A stretch of DNA of 64,000 bases from Barnesiella propionica (GTDB lineage: Bacteria > Bacteroidota > Bacteroidia > Bacteroidales > Barnesiellaceae): contig NZ_JAOQJK010000003.1 of NCBI RefSeq assembly GCF_025567045.1, positions 186,001-250,000 of the forward strand. Reading direction: 5' to 3'. A program made the position numbers and the translations under genes. The notes under the pieces were generated by a model. That model was not told where the DNA came from and searched no databases. It was given only the letters and a program-made list of their open reading frames with translations. Shown here one piece after another: positions 28,559 to 38,749 of this stretch. The first letter of the stretch is position 1. The number at the start of each line of letters is the position of its first letter.

Positions 28559-30517
28559 ATGGCTCTTAAAAATTATTTCTCTAAGTTTATTGCCCACAGA
28601 TACTTAAATCGTTGGATTATTTTATTCGTAGACATATTTCTATCGTTATTAAGTACATTATCCGCTTACCTGCTTATCACTTATGTTGCCGGAAACATTA
28701 TCCCGCATAAATACATTTTCGGCATTATGGGATTGTCTATATTATGTAGCCTGCTTTCTTTTCTCTTCTGGAGAACATATCGCAGTATAATAAGGCACAG
28801 CACTTTTAAGGAGATATGGAAAACAGCCATATCCTTATTCACCAAAGACCTGCTCTTTTTTATAGTTGCCGTTTATTCAGTCAGCAGCATATCATATCAT
28901 TGGATAATATTATTTGCTATAATAGATTTTATGATATCCCTGTTCCTGCTTTTGGGACTTCGGGTAGGGCTTATAGCACTATATGATTTCGTCATTTCTC
29001 ATTCTTCAAATCATCCGCGGCAAAAGAGGATTTTGATATTCGGGACCGACAATGAAGCCGCCAGCATAGCCTCAGGATTCAGACACTCTCCCATCCAGGG
29101 ATATACGATCGCCGGTTTTTTGAATACCGACGGCAAAACATCCGCTCTCAACATCTCGGGCTTCAATGTTTATCAAGCGAATGACGCCGACTCTTTCAAA
29201 CGGCTAATAAAAGGACAAAACATACAAGCTATACTTTTCTCAAGCAACAAAGTAGCAAGAAATGAAAAAGAACATATTCTAAGCTATTGCAAAGAACTCA
29301 AAATACAGGTATTGGTTGTTCCCGAACTGGACGAACTTAAAACGGGAAAAAACGTAACTCACAACATTCGGGAAATACGTATCGAAGACCTTCTGGGACG
29401 TGAAGAAATAAAAGTCACTATGGAGGAAATAATCTCCAATTTCAAAGATAAAACCGTCATGGTAACGGGAGCTGCAGGTTCTATCGGAAGCGAATTATGC
29501 CGTCAGTTAGCCACATTTGGCATAAAAAAACTTATTCTCTTCGATTCAGCCGAAACGCCAATGCATACATTTCGCCTGGAATTGGAAGAAAAATATCCCG
29601 AGCTCAATTTTGTCCCTTGTATCGGTGACGTACGCCTCCTCGCACGAGTCGATTTTGCTTACCGTAAATATCGTCCTGACATCGTATTTCACGCTGCCGC
29701 CTATAAACACGTCCCTTTAATGGAAGAAAACCCCTGCGAAGCCATTCGGGTAAATGTTCATGGCACACGCAACGTAGCCGACCTCGCTGTAAAATACGGA
29801 GTAAAACGCTTCATTATGGTTTCCACAGATAAAGCCGTTAATCCGTCCAACATTATGGGAGCATCTAAACGTTTGGCTGAAATATATATACAAAGTCTTA
29901 GCATTGCAATAGGAGAAGGAAAAATCGAAGGTGAGACCAAATTCATTACAACACGTTTCGGTAATGTATTAGGAAGCAACGGATCTGTCATTCCTCGCTT
30001 CCGGGCACAAATAAATGAAGGAGGCCCTGTTACTGTAACCCATCCTGATATTATTCGATATTTTATGACCATTCCCGAAGCGTGCCGCCTGGTTATGGAA
30101 GCCGCCACCATGGGAAAAGGTGCGGAGATATTTATTTTTGAAATGGGAGAGCCCGTTAAAATAGCCGATATGGCACGCCGTATGATAGAACTGGCCGGAT
30201 TCGAACCCGATATCGACATCAAAATAAAATATACAGGACTGCGCCCGGGTGAAAAATTATATGAAGAATTACTGAGCGATGAAGAAAATACAAAACCGAC
30301 GCGCCATCCTAAGATACGGATTGCACACGTACGTGAATATGATTATCCCATCGTTTCAAAAGAAATAGAAATTGTAGAAGAATATGCAAGAATAGTCAAT
30401 ATTCCGGCAACAGTCCGCAAAATGAAAGAAATTGTTCCCGAATTTAAATCAAGAAATTCAGTCTATGAACAATATGATAAAAAAGAAGAAAAGGCCGAAA
30501 TTGTGAATAATCATTAA
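28559..30517 (+). CDS. Membrane-bound UDP-sugar 4,6-dehydratase (WbpM/CapD type)
   Basis: 652 residues. Four N-terminal membrane helices (about residues 15-145) are followed by a first Rossmann-like domain (ILIFGTDNEA) and a catalytic SDR domain with GAAGSIG at 304-310. The active-site region reads STDKAVNPSNIMGASKR, with Met where classical SDRs have Tyr, the normal variation in the WbpM/FlaA1 group. It probably makes a 4-keto-6-deoxy UDP-HexNAc for surface polysaccharide. It leads a set with the export lipoprotein and chain-length kinase, about 110 bases upstream of the former. Confidence 0.92.
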   Translation: MALKNYFSKFIAHRYLNRWIILFVDIFLSLLSTLSAYLLITYVAGNIIPHKYIFGIMGLSILCSLLSFLFWRTYRSIIRHSTFKEIWKTAISLFTKDLLFFIVAVYSVSSISYHWIILFAIIDFMISLFLLLGLRVGLIALYDFVISHSSNHPRQKRILIFGTDNEAASIASGFRHSPIQGYTIAGFLNTDGKTSALNISGFNVYQANDADSFKRLIKGQNIQAILFSSNKVARNEKEHILSYCKELKIQVLVVPELDELKTGKNVTHNIREIRIEDLLGREEIKVTMEEIISNFKDKTVMVTGAAGSIGSELCRQLATFGIKKLILFDSAETPMHTFRLELEEKYPELNFVPCIGDVRLLARVDFAYRKYRPDIVFHAAAYKHVPLMEENPCEAIRVNVHGTRNVADLAVKYGVKRFIMVSTDKAVNPSNIMGASKRLAEIYIQSLSIAIGEGKIEGETKFITTRFGNVLGSNGSVIPRFRAQINEGGPVTVTHPDIIRYFMTIPEACRLVMEAATMGKGAEIFIFEMGEPVKIADMARRMIELAGFEPDIDIKIKYTGLRPGEKLYEELLSDEENTKPTRHPKIRIAHVREYDYPIVSKEIEIVEEYARIVNIPATVRKMKEIVPEFKSRNSVYEQYDKKEEKAEIVNNH

Positions 30518-30627
30518 AAACTGCCCTTAACCTTGCTATCATTTTAAAAACATGCGTTAATTTCATGAGCTTTTAGCGATATTGTTAAAAGAAACTTTGT
30601 TATGACTAAAATTAAAATGCCGAAGAT

Positions 30628-31407
30628 ATGAAATCATACCTATATGTAATCGGTTTATTTTTGCTGATTACGACAGCATGCAATTCCTCAAAAAAAGTAA
30701 TATACCTGCAAAACGGGGATACAATGAAAATTGAAGAAATAGTTCCTCAAGAAATTCACATACAACAAAACGATCTGTTAGGAATTACAGTAAACAGTAA
30801 AAATGCAGAATTGGCACTTCCTTTCAATATGCCGACTGTTGCTTATCAGGCAGGCACAAACGGAAATGTATCCGGGACTCAGGCCCTACAAGGGTATCTG
30901 GTAGACGAACAGGGAAATATAAATTTTCCGATACTGGGCACTATTCATGTAGAAGGTCTCACCCGTAGCCAGCTGACGCATTTATTGGAACAAAAGCTAA
31001 AAAACGGGAACTACATAAAAGACCCGGTAGTCACTGTAAAGTTCCTCAATTTTAAAATATCGGTAATTGGAGAAGTAAACCAACCCGGCTCTTTCCCTAT
31101 CTCCAATGAAAGAGTAACCATACTCGACGCCTTAAGTATGGCAGGAGATCTAACAATTTATGGGAAACGCGACCGTGTTGCAGTAATAAGAGAAATTGAC
31201 GGCAAACGGTCCATTACCTATAACGATTTGAGAAATACCGATCTGTTTAAGTCCCCCACTTATTATTTACAACAAAACGACGTTATATACGTAGAGCCGA
31301 ATAGCAGAAAAGCAGAACAACAAAACATCAACCAAAATAACAGTATTGGGGTATGGATATCCATACTTTCATTCTTAACAACACTAGGAATTCTCATTTT
31401 TAAATAA
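30628..31407 (+). CDS. Polysaccharide export lipoprotein (Wza family)
   Basis: 259 residues. A lipobox (LITTACNS) marks a lipoprotein with Cys near residue 18. A Poly_export domain follows (DLLGITVNSKNAELA, then GYLVDEQGNINFPILGTI), then a SLBB segment (VIGEVNQPGSFPISNERVTILDA). A hydrophobic helix at the extreme C-terminus (about residues 240-258) could be the outer-membrane-spanning helix, as in Wza. It forms the outer-membrane channel partner of the downstream Wzc-like protein, starting 9 bases ahead of it. Confidence 0.92.
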   Translation: MKSYLYVIGLFLLITTACNSSKKVIYLQNGDTMKIEEIVPQEIHIQQNDLLGITVNSKNAELALPFNMPTVAYQAGTNGNVSGTQALQGYLVDEQGNINFPILGTIHVEGLTRSQLTHLLEQKLKNGNYIKDPVVTVKFLNFKISVIGEVNQPGSFPISNERVTILDALSMAGDLTIYGKRDRVAVIREIDGKRSITYNDLRNTDLFKSPTYYLQQNDVIYVEPNSRKAEQQNINQNNSIGVWISILSFLTTLGILIFK

Positions 31408-31416
31408 CTTCCAACC

Positions 31417-33828
31417 ATGAGCGAACAAAATATAAATCAACCTCAACAAAACGCACCGGCTGAAGAAGAAATAAATCTGCGCGACATACTCGATCTGCTG
31501 ATCTCCCAATGGAAATGGTTTGCACTGTCGATCTGTATTTGTTTGGGAATAGCCTTTTTATATTTGAAGCAAGCCACCCCCATTTATACCCGTACAGCCT
31601 CTGTAATGATTAAGGACGACCGACGGGGAGGCGCTATCACCGAATCTGCAGCATTTCAGGAGTTGGGAGCATTTAATATCAAAAGCAACGTAGATAACGA
31701 AATACTTCTTTTCGAATCGAAAAGATTAATGGAAGAAGTCGTCCGTCTATTAAAATTAGACGTCAATTATACCGAAGATATGGGATTACAGACAATAGAT
31801 TTATACCGTAATACTCCTATTGAAGTATCTTTTGTAGATGACGATGATAAAAGCTACTCCGGATTCACAGCCAAAAAGAAAGGAAAAGAAATCTATCTGT
31901 CCGATCTCCGTACGTCAGCACAAGTATCCGACATAGACCGTGATTTAACAATCAAAGCATCTCTTTATGATACAATATCCACTCCCATCGGAAAATTGGT
32001 TATCAAACCCACTCCTTACTTCGACTCCTGGAAAAATGAAATAAGAATAAGCAAAAACCCCGTAAAAGCAGTCGCCGCGTCTTACAAAGGAAGAATGAAT
32101 GTTTCCCTTATTGGCAAGACGACCAGCTCCGTCTCCATTACCTTACAAGATCCGAATCCCAAGCGGGCTGAAGATGTCATAAACACACTCATAGACGTTT
32201 ACAACCTGGACGGCACGAATGACAAAAAAAAGGTGGCTGAAAGTACGGCAAATTTCATTGACGAGCGCTTGCTTATCATCGGCAAAGAACTCGGAGAAGT
32301 AGATAGTGAGATAGCCAACTTTAAAAGTACAAACAAACTTACGGATATTTCCTCCGAGGCACAATCTCAATTACAACAAAGTTCCGCGTTTAAGAAAGAG
32401 GGACTTAGTCTGGAAAATCAAATAAATCTGGCTTTATTTATAAAAGAGTATCTGTCCGACGAAAAACATGTCTCAGAACTTTTACCTGCAAATACGGGTG
32501 TTGCCGATTTGGGAATTAACGAACAAATAAAAGAATATAACACCCTTTTATTAAACAGAGACAGACTGATAGCCAATTCCGGAAATAACAGCCCTGTCGT
32601 TCAGGATTTAAATAGCTCATTGGTTTCAATGCGCAAGAGCTTATTGCGGTCTGTAGACAATCTACTGGCATCACTGAAAATTTCTATGGAACAAATCCGG
32701 GAACAAGAAAACCGTACGATGAACCGTATCGCATCCGTACCTTCCCAGGAAAAAGCTGTTATCAGTATTACGCGTCAGCAAAAAATCAAAGAAGAATTAT
32801 ACCTTTATCTGTTAAATAAACGGGAAGAAAATGCCCTGAGCATGGCTATTACAGAGAACAACGCCCGTATTATAGACGAAGCCGCTGGCAGTAACACGCC
32901 TATTGCCCCTAAAAAAGCTGTTGTTCTGTTAGCTGCGTTAATCATAGGATGTATTATTCCTGCCGCTATTATCTATTTACGTATCATTCTCAACAATACA
33001 GTCCGTTCCCGAAAAGATATAGAAGATAAACTATCCGTACCGTTTCTGGGAGAAGTACCTATGGCAGATGGTTCTTCCGATGACAATATAGTTGTAAAAG
33101 AAAACGGCATAGACAGTACATCGGAAGCATTCCGTATTATCCGTACCAATATGGAATTCATGAAGATGTCCCATGATATGAAAGTTATTCAGTTTACTTC
33201 GGCCAATCCGGGTTCAGGTAAAACATTCGTAGCGTCGAACCTAGCCATGACATTAGCTTTATCTTCCAAAAAAGTCGTCATAATCGACCTCGATTTACGT
33301 AAAAGGACTCTGAGTAAATCTTTAAAAAGCAGTAAAAACGGTATAACCAGTTATCTTTCAGGACAAGCCAGCATTAATGATATTCTCCATAAGGGCGAGC
33401 ACGAGAATCTTTACGTAATTAACGCAGGGCCTTTGCCTCCGAATCCGGCAGAACTTCTACTAAGTAAAAAACTGGAAGATCTTATTGCCGAACTCAAAAC
33501 GCAATTCGAATATATAATTCTGGATAACGTACCATCTACAATGGTTGCCGATGCCGCTATAGTAAATAGAGTAAGTGATCTGACCATATATGTTATTCGT
33601 CAAGGACTTATGGATCGACGTCAGCTTCCTGAAATAGAAAGATTATATACTGAGCACAAATTTACCAATATGTGCATCATACTGAACGGAATCAAATTCG
33701 GCCGTACGGGATATGGATACGGTTACGGGTATGGGTACGGATATGGTTACGGGTATGGATACGGATATGGAAACGAACACCAACATAAGAAAAAAGGATT
33801 ATTTTCCTTTCTCAAAAGGAAAAAATAA
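31417..33828 (+). CDS. Chain-length regulator and tyrosine autokinase (Wzc-like BY-kinase)
   Basis: 803 residues. The N-terminal Wzz domain spans two membrane helices (about residues 36-55 and 505-525) with a coiled-coil periplasmic part between. The cytoplasmic BY-kinase domain has Walker A PGSGKT (GSGKT at 599-603), Walker A' VVIIDLDLRKRT, and the Walker B-like YIILDNVPS. The tail holds ten Gly-Tyr pairs in a row (encoded at 33709-33768) and then a Lys-rich end. Autophosphorylated C-terminal tyrosines regulate polymer length in characterised Wzc proteins. This unusually regular Tyr cluster is probably the phosphorylation site. Confidence 0.93.
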   Translation: MSEQNINQPQQNAPAEEEINLRDILDLLISQWKWFALSICICLGIAFLYLKQATPIYTRTASVMIKDDRRGGAITESAAFQELGAFNIKSNVDNEILLFESKRLMEEVVRLLKLDVNYTEDMGLQTIDLYRNTPIEVSFVDDDDKSYSGFTAKKKGKEIYLSDLRTSAQVSDIDRDLTIKASLYDTISTPIGKLVIKPTPYFDSWKNEIRISKNPVKAVAASYKGRMNVSLIGKTTSSVSITLQDPNPKRAEDVINTLIDVYNLDGTNDKKKVAESTANFIDERLLIIGKELGEVDSEIANFKSTNKLTDISSEAQSQLQQSSAFKKEGLSLENQINLALFIKEYLSDEKHVSELLPANTGVADLGINEQIKEYNTLLLNRDRLIANSGNNSPVVQDLNSSLVSMRKSLLRSVDNLLASLKISMEQIREQENRTMNRIASVPSQEKAVISITRQQKIKEELYLYLLNKREENALSMAITENNARIIDEAAGSNTPIAPKKAVVLLAALIIGCIIPAAIIYLRIILNNTVRSRKDIEDKLSVPFLGEVPMADGSSDDNIVVKENGIDSTSEAFRIIRTNMEFMKMSHDMKVIQFTSANPGSGKTFVASNLAMTLALSSKKVVIIDLDLRKRTLSKSLKSSKNGITSYLSGQASINDILHKGEHENLYVINAGPLPPNPAELLLSKKLEDLIAELKTQFEYIILDNVPSTMVADAAIVNRVSDLTIYVIRQGLMDRRQLPEIERLYTEHKFTNMCIILNGIKFGRTGYGYGYGYGYGYGYGYGYGYGNEHQHKKKGLFSFLKRKK
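33709..33768 (+). repeat. (Gly-Tyr)10-encoding hexanucleotide repeat in the kinase gene
   Basis: Ten consecutive GGN-TAY codon pairs (60 bases). The codons differ between units (GGA, GGT, GGG; TAT, TAC), so the repeat is conserved at protein level rather than as identical DNA. A copy-number change would stay in frame. Confidence 0.9.
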
Positions 33829-33838
33829 TAACCGATTA

Positions 33839-33873
33839 AAAAATGCCGTTAATTCTAAAGAACGGCATTTTTT
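33839..33873 (+). terminator. Intrinsic terminator after the kinase gene
   Basis: An 11-base-pair stem built on ATGCCGTT / AACGGCAT with a 10-base loop is followed by a run of T. It separates the polysaccharide genes from porT. Confidence 0.8.
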
Positions 33874-33943
33874 ATTGGCAGCATTTAAATTAAGCGCAAT
33901 AATTCAAACTTCGAACCGTTCTATTGTTAGTAACTTATATACA

Positions 33944-34651
33944 ATGAATGTATCCCGATATACTGTTTTAATTCTGACGGTACTATTGCCGTTTTGTACT
34001 TTTGCCCAGAATAGGAAAGTGCAGAATTTGCCATACGCCGATTTAAAACGCATTCATCTGGGATTTTCAGTAGGAACTCACATACAAGACCTCACATTCA
34101 CACATTCCGGGAATATGAATGGGAACGGAGAAGTCTGGTTCATGGAAGTACCCGAATTCTCTCCGGGATTTTCTGTAAACCTTACCGGAGACCTGTATTT
34201 GTGTGATCATTTAAACCTTCGGTTTACACCAGGTATGTATTTCGGCAACAAGACCGTCAAAATGAGAGAAGAAACATCCGGCGAATATGTTATTCAGGAC
34301 ATAAAATCTAATTATGTAGTTTTACCTGTGGATATAAAATTCAGCTCCAAACGATATAACAATTACAGACCTTACCTGACAGGAGGTATCATGGGAACAT
34401 TCGATGTTTCGAAAAAACGGAGTGAATACCTGAAGCTCAATACATTTGACTTTTATTTGAGCATAGGATTCGGATGTGACTTATACCTTCCATTCTTTAA
34501 ACTTATTCCTGAACTGAAATTTTGTTTCGGCCTCACCGATGTGATCAATCATAAGCGGAAAGACCTGACAGACCCGCTAAATATAAAATATACAGATGCC
34601 TTAAAAAAGGCCGCCTCCAATATGGTTGTCCTTACTTTCTATTTCGAATAA
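33944..34651 (+). CDS. porT: T9SS outer-membrane protein PorT
   Basis: 235 residues from ATG 33944 (MNVSRYTVLILTVLL), which opens a signal peptide ending near TFAQ. The frame is open further upstream through the Gly-Tyr repeat of the kinase gene, but that part is a shadow. The mature protein has the PorT/SprT pattern: RIHLGFSVGTHIQDL, LNLRFTPGMYFGNK, NNYRPYLTGG, then DLYLPFFKLIPELKF-like strands. PorT is a small outer-membrane beta-barrel needed for T9SS assembly. Location between the kinase terminator and purT gives no operon partner in T9SS. Confidence 0.9.
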   Translation: MNVSRYTVLILTVLLPFCTFAQNRKVQNLPYADLKRIHLGFSVGTHIQDLTFTHSGNMNGNGEVWFMEVPEFSPGFSVNLTGDLYLCDHLNLRFTPGMYFGNKTVKMREETSGEYVIQDIKSNYVVLPVDIKFSSKRYNNYRPYLTGGIMGTFDVSKKRSEYLKLNTFDFYLSIGFGCDLYLPFFKLIPELKFCFGLTDVINHKRKDLTDPLNIKYTDALKKAASNMVVLTFYFE

Positions 34652-34830
34652 CCATATTTTTAGACATCGCTTTATCATATTTCTCCGGCATAAAAAACAA
34701 ATATCGGCTTATGTGTAACGAAATTGCTCTTTGACAAAAAGAGCTAAAAAAACTTTCCCGCATAAACAATACGAATTTTTATATTTTCAAGTATATTTGT
34801 TGGATATTATTAATTCTTCCCAAACGAAAT

Positions 34831-36021
34831 ATGGCAAAAATAGGATCAGTCTTGACAAGTGTCGGAAAAAAAGCTCTGTTATGCGGTTCCGGCGAATTAG
34901 GTAAAGAAGTAGCTATCGAGTTGCAACGTTACGGAGTAGAGGTGATAGCCCTCGATAAATACCCCCATGCACCAGCTATGCAAATAGCCCACCGCAATTA
35001 CGTAATTTCTATGCTGGACGGTAAAAAATTACGGGAAATTATTGAAAAAGAACATCCGGACCATATCATCCCGGAAGTAGAAGCTATTGCTACCGACACA
35101 TTGGTCGCCTTGGAAAAAGAAGGATTTTCTGTATCACCAACAGCCCGGGCTGCATATCTCACCATGAACCGGGAAGGCATACGCAGATTAGCTGCCGAAG
35201 AATTAAAAATACCCACATCCCCTTATCGTTTCGCATCCACACGCGAAGAATTTGAAGAGGCCGTCAGGACCGTAGGAATTCCATGTGTTGTAAAGCCCAT
35301 CATGAGTTCATCGGGGCACGGCCAAAGCGTTATACGTTCTACCGAAGACATTGATAATTCCTGGCATTATGCACAAGAAGGAGGACGAGCCGGAGCCGGC
35401 CGTGTTATCGTAGAAGGATTCGTAAAATTCGACTACGAGATCACGTTACTTACAGTAAGGCATTCTGCCGGAACCTCATTTCTCAAACCTATTGGTCATA
35501 TTCAGGTTGACGGAGATTACCGGGAGTCCTGGCAACCGCAGGCGATGTCTCCTATAGCATTAAAAAAAGCACAGGAAATTGCAAAAAAAGTAACGGATGC
35601 CTTGGGAGGATTCGGAATTTTCGGAGTCGAACTTTTTATACAAGGAGAAGATGTCTTGTTCAGTGAAGTTTCTCCACGACCCCATGATACAGGAATGGTT
35701 ACAATGATCTCACAAGATCAATCAGAGTTTGCATTACATGCAAAAGCCATACTCGGATTACCAGTACCGGGAATACGTTTCTACGGCCCCTCTGCTTCAC
35801 GGGCAATTGTTATTGAAGGAGATACGGATAAAGTAGAGTTTGATAACCTGGAAAATGTCTTGAGCGAAGAAGATGTACAAATTCGTATATTTGGAAAGCC
35901 GGAAGTAACAGGACACCGTAGATTCGGTGTTATTCTTGCTTTAGCAGACACAGTAGAAAACGCCCGGGCAAAGGCGGATAGAGCCTACAAAAAATTAAAG
36001 ATAAATATTTTACCCCGATAA
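34831..36021 (+). CDS. purT: Formate-dependent phosphoribosylglycinamide formyltransferase
   Basis: 396 residues. It formylates GAR with formate and ATP in purine synthesis, an alternative to the folate-dependent PurN. The ATP-grasp fold is clear: [29 protein letters not shown] and [17 protein letters not shown]. The N-terminal [17 protein letters not shown] matches the family start. A TATATTTG -7 box lies at 34792-34799, about 31 bases before the ATG, suggesting its own promoter. Confidence 0.97.
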   Translation: MAKIGSVLTSVGKKALLCGSGELGKEVAIELQRYGVEVIALDKYPHAPAMQIAHRNYVISMLDGKKLREIIEKEHPDHIIPEVEAIATDTLVALEKEGFSVSPTARAAYLTMNREGIRRLAAEELKIPTSPYRFASTREEFEEAVRTVGIPCVVKPIMSSSGHGQSVIRSTEDIDNSWHYAQEGGRAGAGRVIVEGFVKFDYEITLLTVRHSAGTSFLKPIGHIQVDGDYRESWQPQAMSPIALKKAQEIAKKVTDALGGFGIFGVELFIQGEDVLFSEVSPRPHDTGMVTMISQDQSEFALHAKAILGLPVPGIRFYGPSASRAIVIEGDTDKVEFDNLENVLSEEDVQIRIFGKPEVTGHRRFGVILALADTVENARAKADRAYKKLKINILPR

Positions 36022-36370
36022 TTAATTTTATAATTCCGGAAAAGGATAGACTGGTAAATAAAATATCAGGTATATCCTTTTCATTTATTCTGTCAATCTA
36101 TAACGGCATTGCCAGCTTAAGTATAGCCCGCAATATACGTTATATTAAAAAACACATAAAATTCCAGATATATAATCTCTATCATTTTTCCTTCAAAGAA
36201 TCCAAATGTAAAATAACCTCCAGAACGTAAAATCAGGGAATAATATATATAATTAAAACATATTTATCTCATTTTCAAATTAATAAAAAGGGTATTTTAA
36301 CACAAAAATAATATCGGAATCTTTAAATTTACAAATTCAAATAATTATTCATTTTTTTAATTCAGGTATC
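36022..36370. other. Intergenic region with probable purT terminator
   Basis: 349 bases without a supported gene. Near the left end an imperfect long hairpin (10-base-pair stem, arms 36039-36048 and 36073-36082, 24-base loop) is followed by CATTTATTC and could terminate purT. The rest is AT-rich. No clear Bacteroidetes promoter with both boxes was found for the leucine-rich-repeat gene. Confidence 0.4.
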
Positions 36371-38569
36371 ATGCGTACATTATCAATTTCAGGTATAATA
36401 TTTATACTTCTTTTCTCAATGCATCAACAGATATATGCAAATGAAATTCCGGCAATAACCATACAAATGGATGAAGCCGGCACATTACCATCAAAAATCC
36501 CGGCGGATAAAAAGGACCTGATCACAGATCTCACTATTACAGGACCCATAAACGGAACCGACATTCGGTTTATCCGTGAAATGATCGGTAAAGATAAAGA
36601 AGACCATAATACATCCGGAAAACTCACAAGGCTAAACTTATCAAACGCCCGAATAGTAGAGGGTGGAAACTATTACGTTGTTTTCGGGCTTAATTTCGGT
36701 GACGGTGAGTATTATGAGACATCAGATGACGTCATCGGCGGATATATGTTTTATTATTGCAAACAACTAACCGAACTGATTTTACCGGAAAGTATAAAAG
36801 CTATCGCACCCCACGCATTTGAATCCTGCACAGGACTAAAATCTATAATTATTCCTCCCGGAGTAAAAAAAATACAAAAAGCAGTTTTCACCCGTTGTTC
36901 AAATATGACTACAATTTCCCTGCCACAAAATCTGGAAGAACTGGGAGAAAGTGCTTTTTCTTACTGTAATAGTTTAACCTCAATATCCATTCCGGGAGGA
37001 ATTAAAATCTTGAAGAAAGAAACATTCAGCGGTTGTAACAGCTTGGAGAGTATATCCATCCCCGACAATATTATTACGCTCGAAACATCTGTCTTCAATG
37101 ACTGTTCAGCATTGAGAACCATAGAAATAGGAAATAATGTCACGACTATTGAACCTGCCAATCAATTTTGTGGGTTAGAAAATCTGACCCAATTTATCGT
37201 AAAAGGAGGAAACACCAGTTATTGTTCCATAGATGGTGTTCTGTTCTCAAAAGACAAAAAAACACTTATAACTTATCCTGCTGCACACTCTACTGAATAT
37301 ACTATTCCCAACAGCGTTACAACTATTGCCGAAACAGCCTTTTTAAACTCTTCTAAACTAAAATCTGTTACGATTCCGAACAGTGTTGAAAATATCCAGA
37401 ATCAAGCATTTATGGAATGCAGCGGTTTAGTGACGTTAAACATACCGGACCATGTAAAGACCATCGGAGATTATACATTCTCCGGATGTACCAATTTAAC
37501 TTCGGTAAATGTCCCGAATAGCGTATCGGATTTAGGAGAAGGCGCTTTTTACAATTGTTCAGAATTAGCTTCCGTAACTTTCGGTAGTAGTATATCTTCC
37601 CTCAAAGAGTATCTTTTCCGGAATTGTGCAAAATTAACTGCATTGATCATTCCTCAAAACATAAAAACAATCAGTAACAGCGCTTTTTCTGGTTGTTTAG
37701 GCCTGCAAGAGATACATTGTTTAAGTTCTGTACCTCCCGTCGTAAATGAATATTTTTATTTAATTCCCCAGAACATAAAACTTTATGTTCCTAAAGGATC
37801 ATATCCATCCTATTGGCTTGCCAGAGGTTGGGAAAAAATGGATATTGTTGAAGAAGAACAAGGAGATTATGACATCCATTTCCGTGTATCTGTTTCCACA
37901 AACCGCGGAGGCACTATTCTGATTGGTGACCAGACAGTAAGCTCTGCAAACATAAAAAAAGGAGAAGCCGTTTCAATAAAAATCGTCCCCGACAAGGAGC
38001 ATGAAATTGACCGGGTAATATTAAACGGAAAAAATATTACTGCCGAAATAAAAAATCAGACTTACACCCTATCGTCCATTAATGAAGATCTTGCATTCAA
38101 CATTATGTTCAGGGAACTCCCAGTCTATCTTTTCTTTCAACATGCCGATAACGGACAAATAAAACAGATCGTTCAAAAAGGAGATTCATATTCCTATCAA
38201 ATCATCCCGGCCGAAAACTGGCGTATACATAGCGTTACCTTTAACGGAAATATCGTTACGGATGAACTTACTGAAGACAATATTTTTACAACTCCTTCCA
38301 TAAGCGAAAATTCATATTTAAACGTTACATTTGAAAATACCGGCGGAACCGCTCATATTCCTGCATATAGCGATATGAAAGTTTATTCTGCCTACGGTAA
38401 ATTAATCATCGAGAATCTTCACATCAATGATAAAATATCAATTTACAACGAGTCAGGTATATTGATAAAGAAATTCTCGGCAATTCGGGAAAAAGAAGAA
38501 ATAAAATTGCCTGCCCATCAGATATATATGATTAAAGGAAACGGTAAAGCCATAAAAGTCATACTATAA
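36371..38569 (+). CDS. Secreted leucine-rich-repeat protein (BspA-like, LRR_5), probable T9SS cargo
   Basis: 732 residues with a signal peptide (about 23 residues, ending near IYAN). Roughly ten BspA-type repeats run from about residue 125 to 470, each with a pattern like ITIPNSVxxIxxxAFxxC. Repeats are broken by a short insert around residue 285. After them come two beta-rich modules (about residues 500-655). The last 70 residues end IYMIKGNGKAIKVIL, a T9SS type A sorting-signal pattern. BspA-like proteins in other Bacteroidales bind host matrix proteins or bacteria. That role is only suggested here. Confidence 0.85.
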   Translation: MRTLSISGIIFILLFSMHQQIYANEIPAITIQMDEAGTLPSKIPADKKDLITDLTITGPINGTDIRFIREMIGKDKEDHNTSGKLTRLNLSNARIVEGGNYYVVFGLNFGDGEYYETSDDVIGGYMFYYCKQLTELILPESIKAIAPHAFESCTGLKSIIIPPGVKKIQKAVFTRCSNMTTISLPQNLEELGESAFSYCNSLTSISIPGGIKILKKETFSGCNSLESISIPDNIITLETSVFNDCSALRTIEIGNNVTTIEPANQFCGLENLTQFIVKGGNTSYCSIDGVLFSKDKKTLITYPAAHSTEYTIPNSVTTIAETAFLNSSKLKSVTIPNSVENIQNQAFMECSGLVTLNIPDHVKTIGDYTFSGCTNLTSVNVPNSVSDLGEGAFYNCSELASVTFGSSISSLKEYLFRNCAKLTALIIPQNIKTISNSAFSGCLGLQEIHCLSSVPPVVNEYFYLIPQNIKLYVPKGSYPSYWLARGWEKMDIVEEEQGDYDIHFRVSVSTNRGGTILIGDQTVSSANIKKGEAVSIKIVPDKEHEIDRVILNGKNITAEIKNQTYTLSSINEDLAFNIMFRELPVYLFFQHADNGQIKQIVQKGDSYSYQIIPAENWRIHSVTFNGNIVTDELTEDNIFTTPSISENSYLNVTFENTGGTAHIPAYSDMKVYSAYGKLIIENLHINDKISIYNESGILIKKFSAIREKEEIKLPAHQIYMIKGNGKAIKVIL

Positions 38570-38631
38570 ATAAAGATAACGATATAAATGCCAGAACACG
38601 GTTAAAAACCGATCAGGAACATTTAGTACAT

Positions 38632-38662
38632 AAAAAACTCGTCTAAATTAGACGAGTTTTTT
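38632..38662 (+). terminator. Intrinsic terminator after the leucine-rich-repeat gene
   Basis: A near-perfect palindrome of about 15 base pairs (arms 38632-38646 and 38648-38662, so a very small loop in practice) ends in six T residues. It is symmetric, so it may also act on the minus strand after the regulator gene. Confidence 0.85.
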
Positions 38663-38749
38663 ATTATGATTATTTTATAACGACAATTTACTATATACAC
38701 ATTATGTATTAAAAAAACACTTTCGAACTTCGGAATCTTATCTTACACC

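Noticed and set aside
33713..33943. Upstream extension of the porT frame through the Gly-Tyr repeat
   Set aside because: It is the kinase repeat read in another frame (Met/Thr/Asp-rich); the true porT start with a signal peptide is 33944.
34729..34747. Hairpin GCTCTTT/AAAGAGC ahead of purT
   Set aside because: No U-run follows on the plus strand and it is short; it may be an RNA end or attenuator but I have no support for a call.
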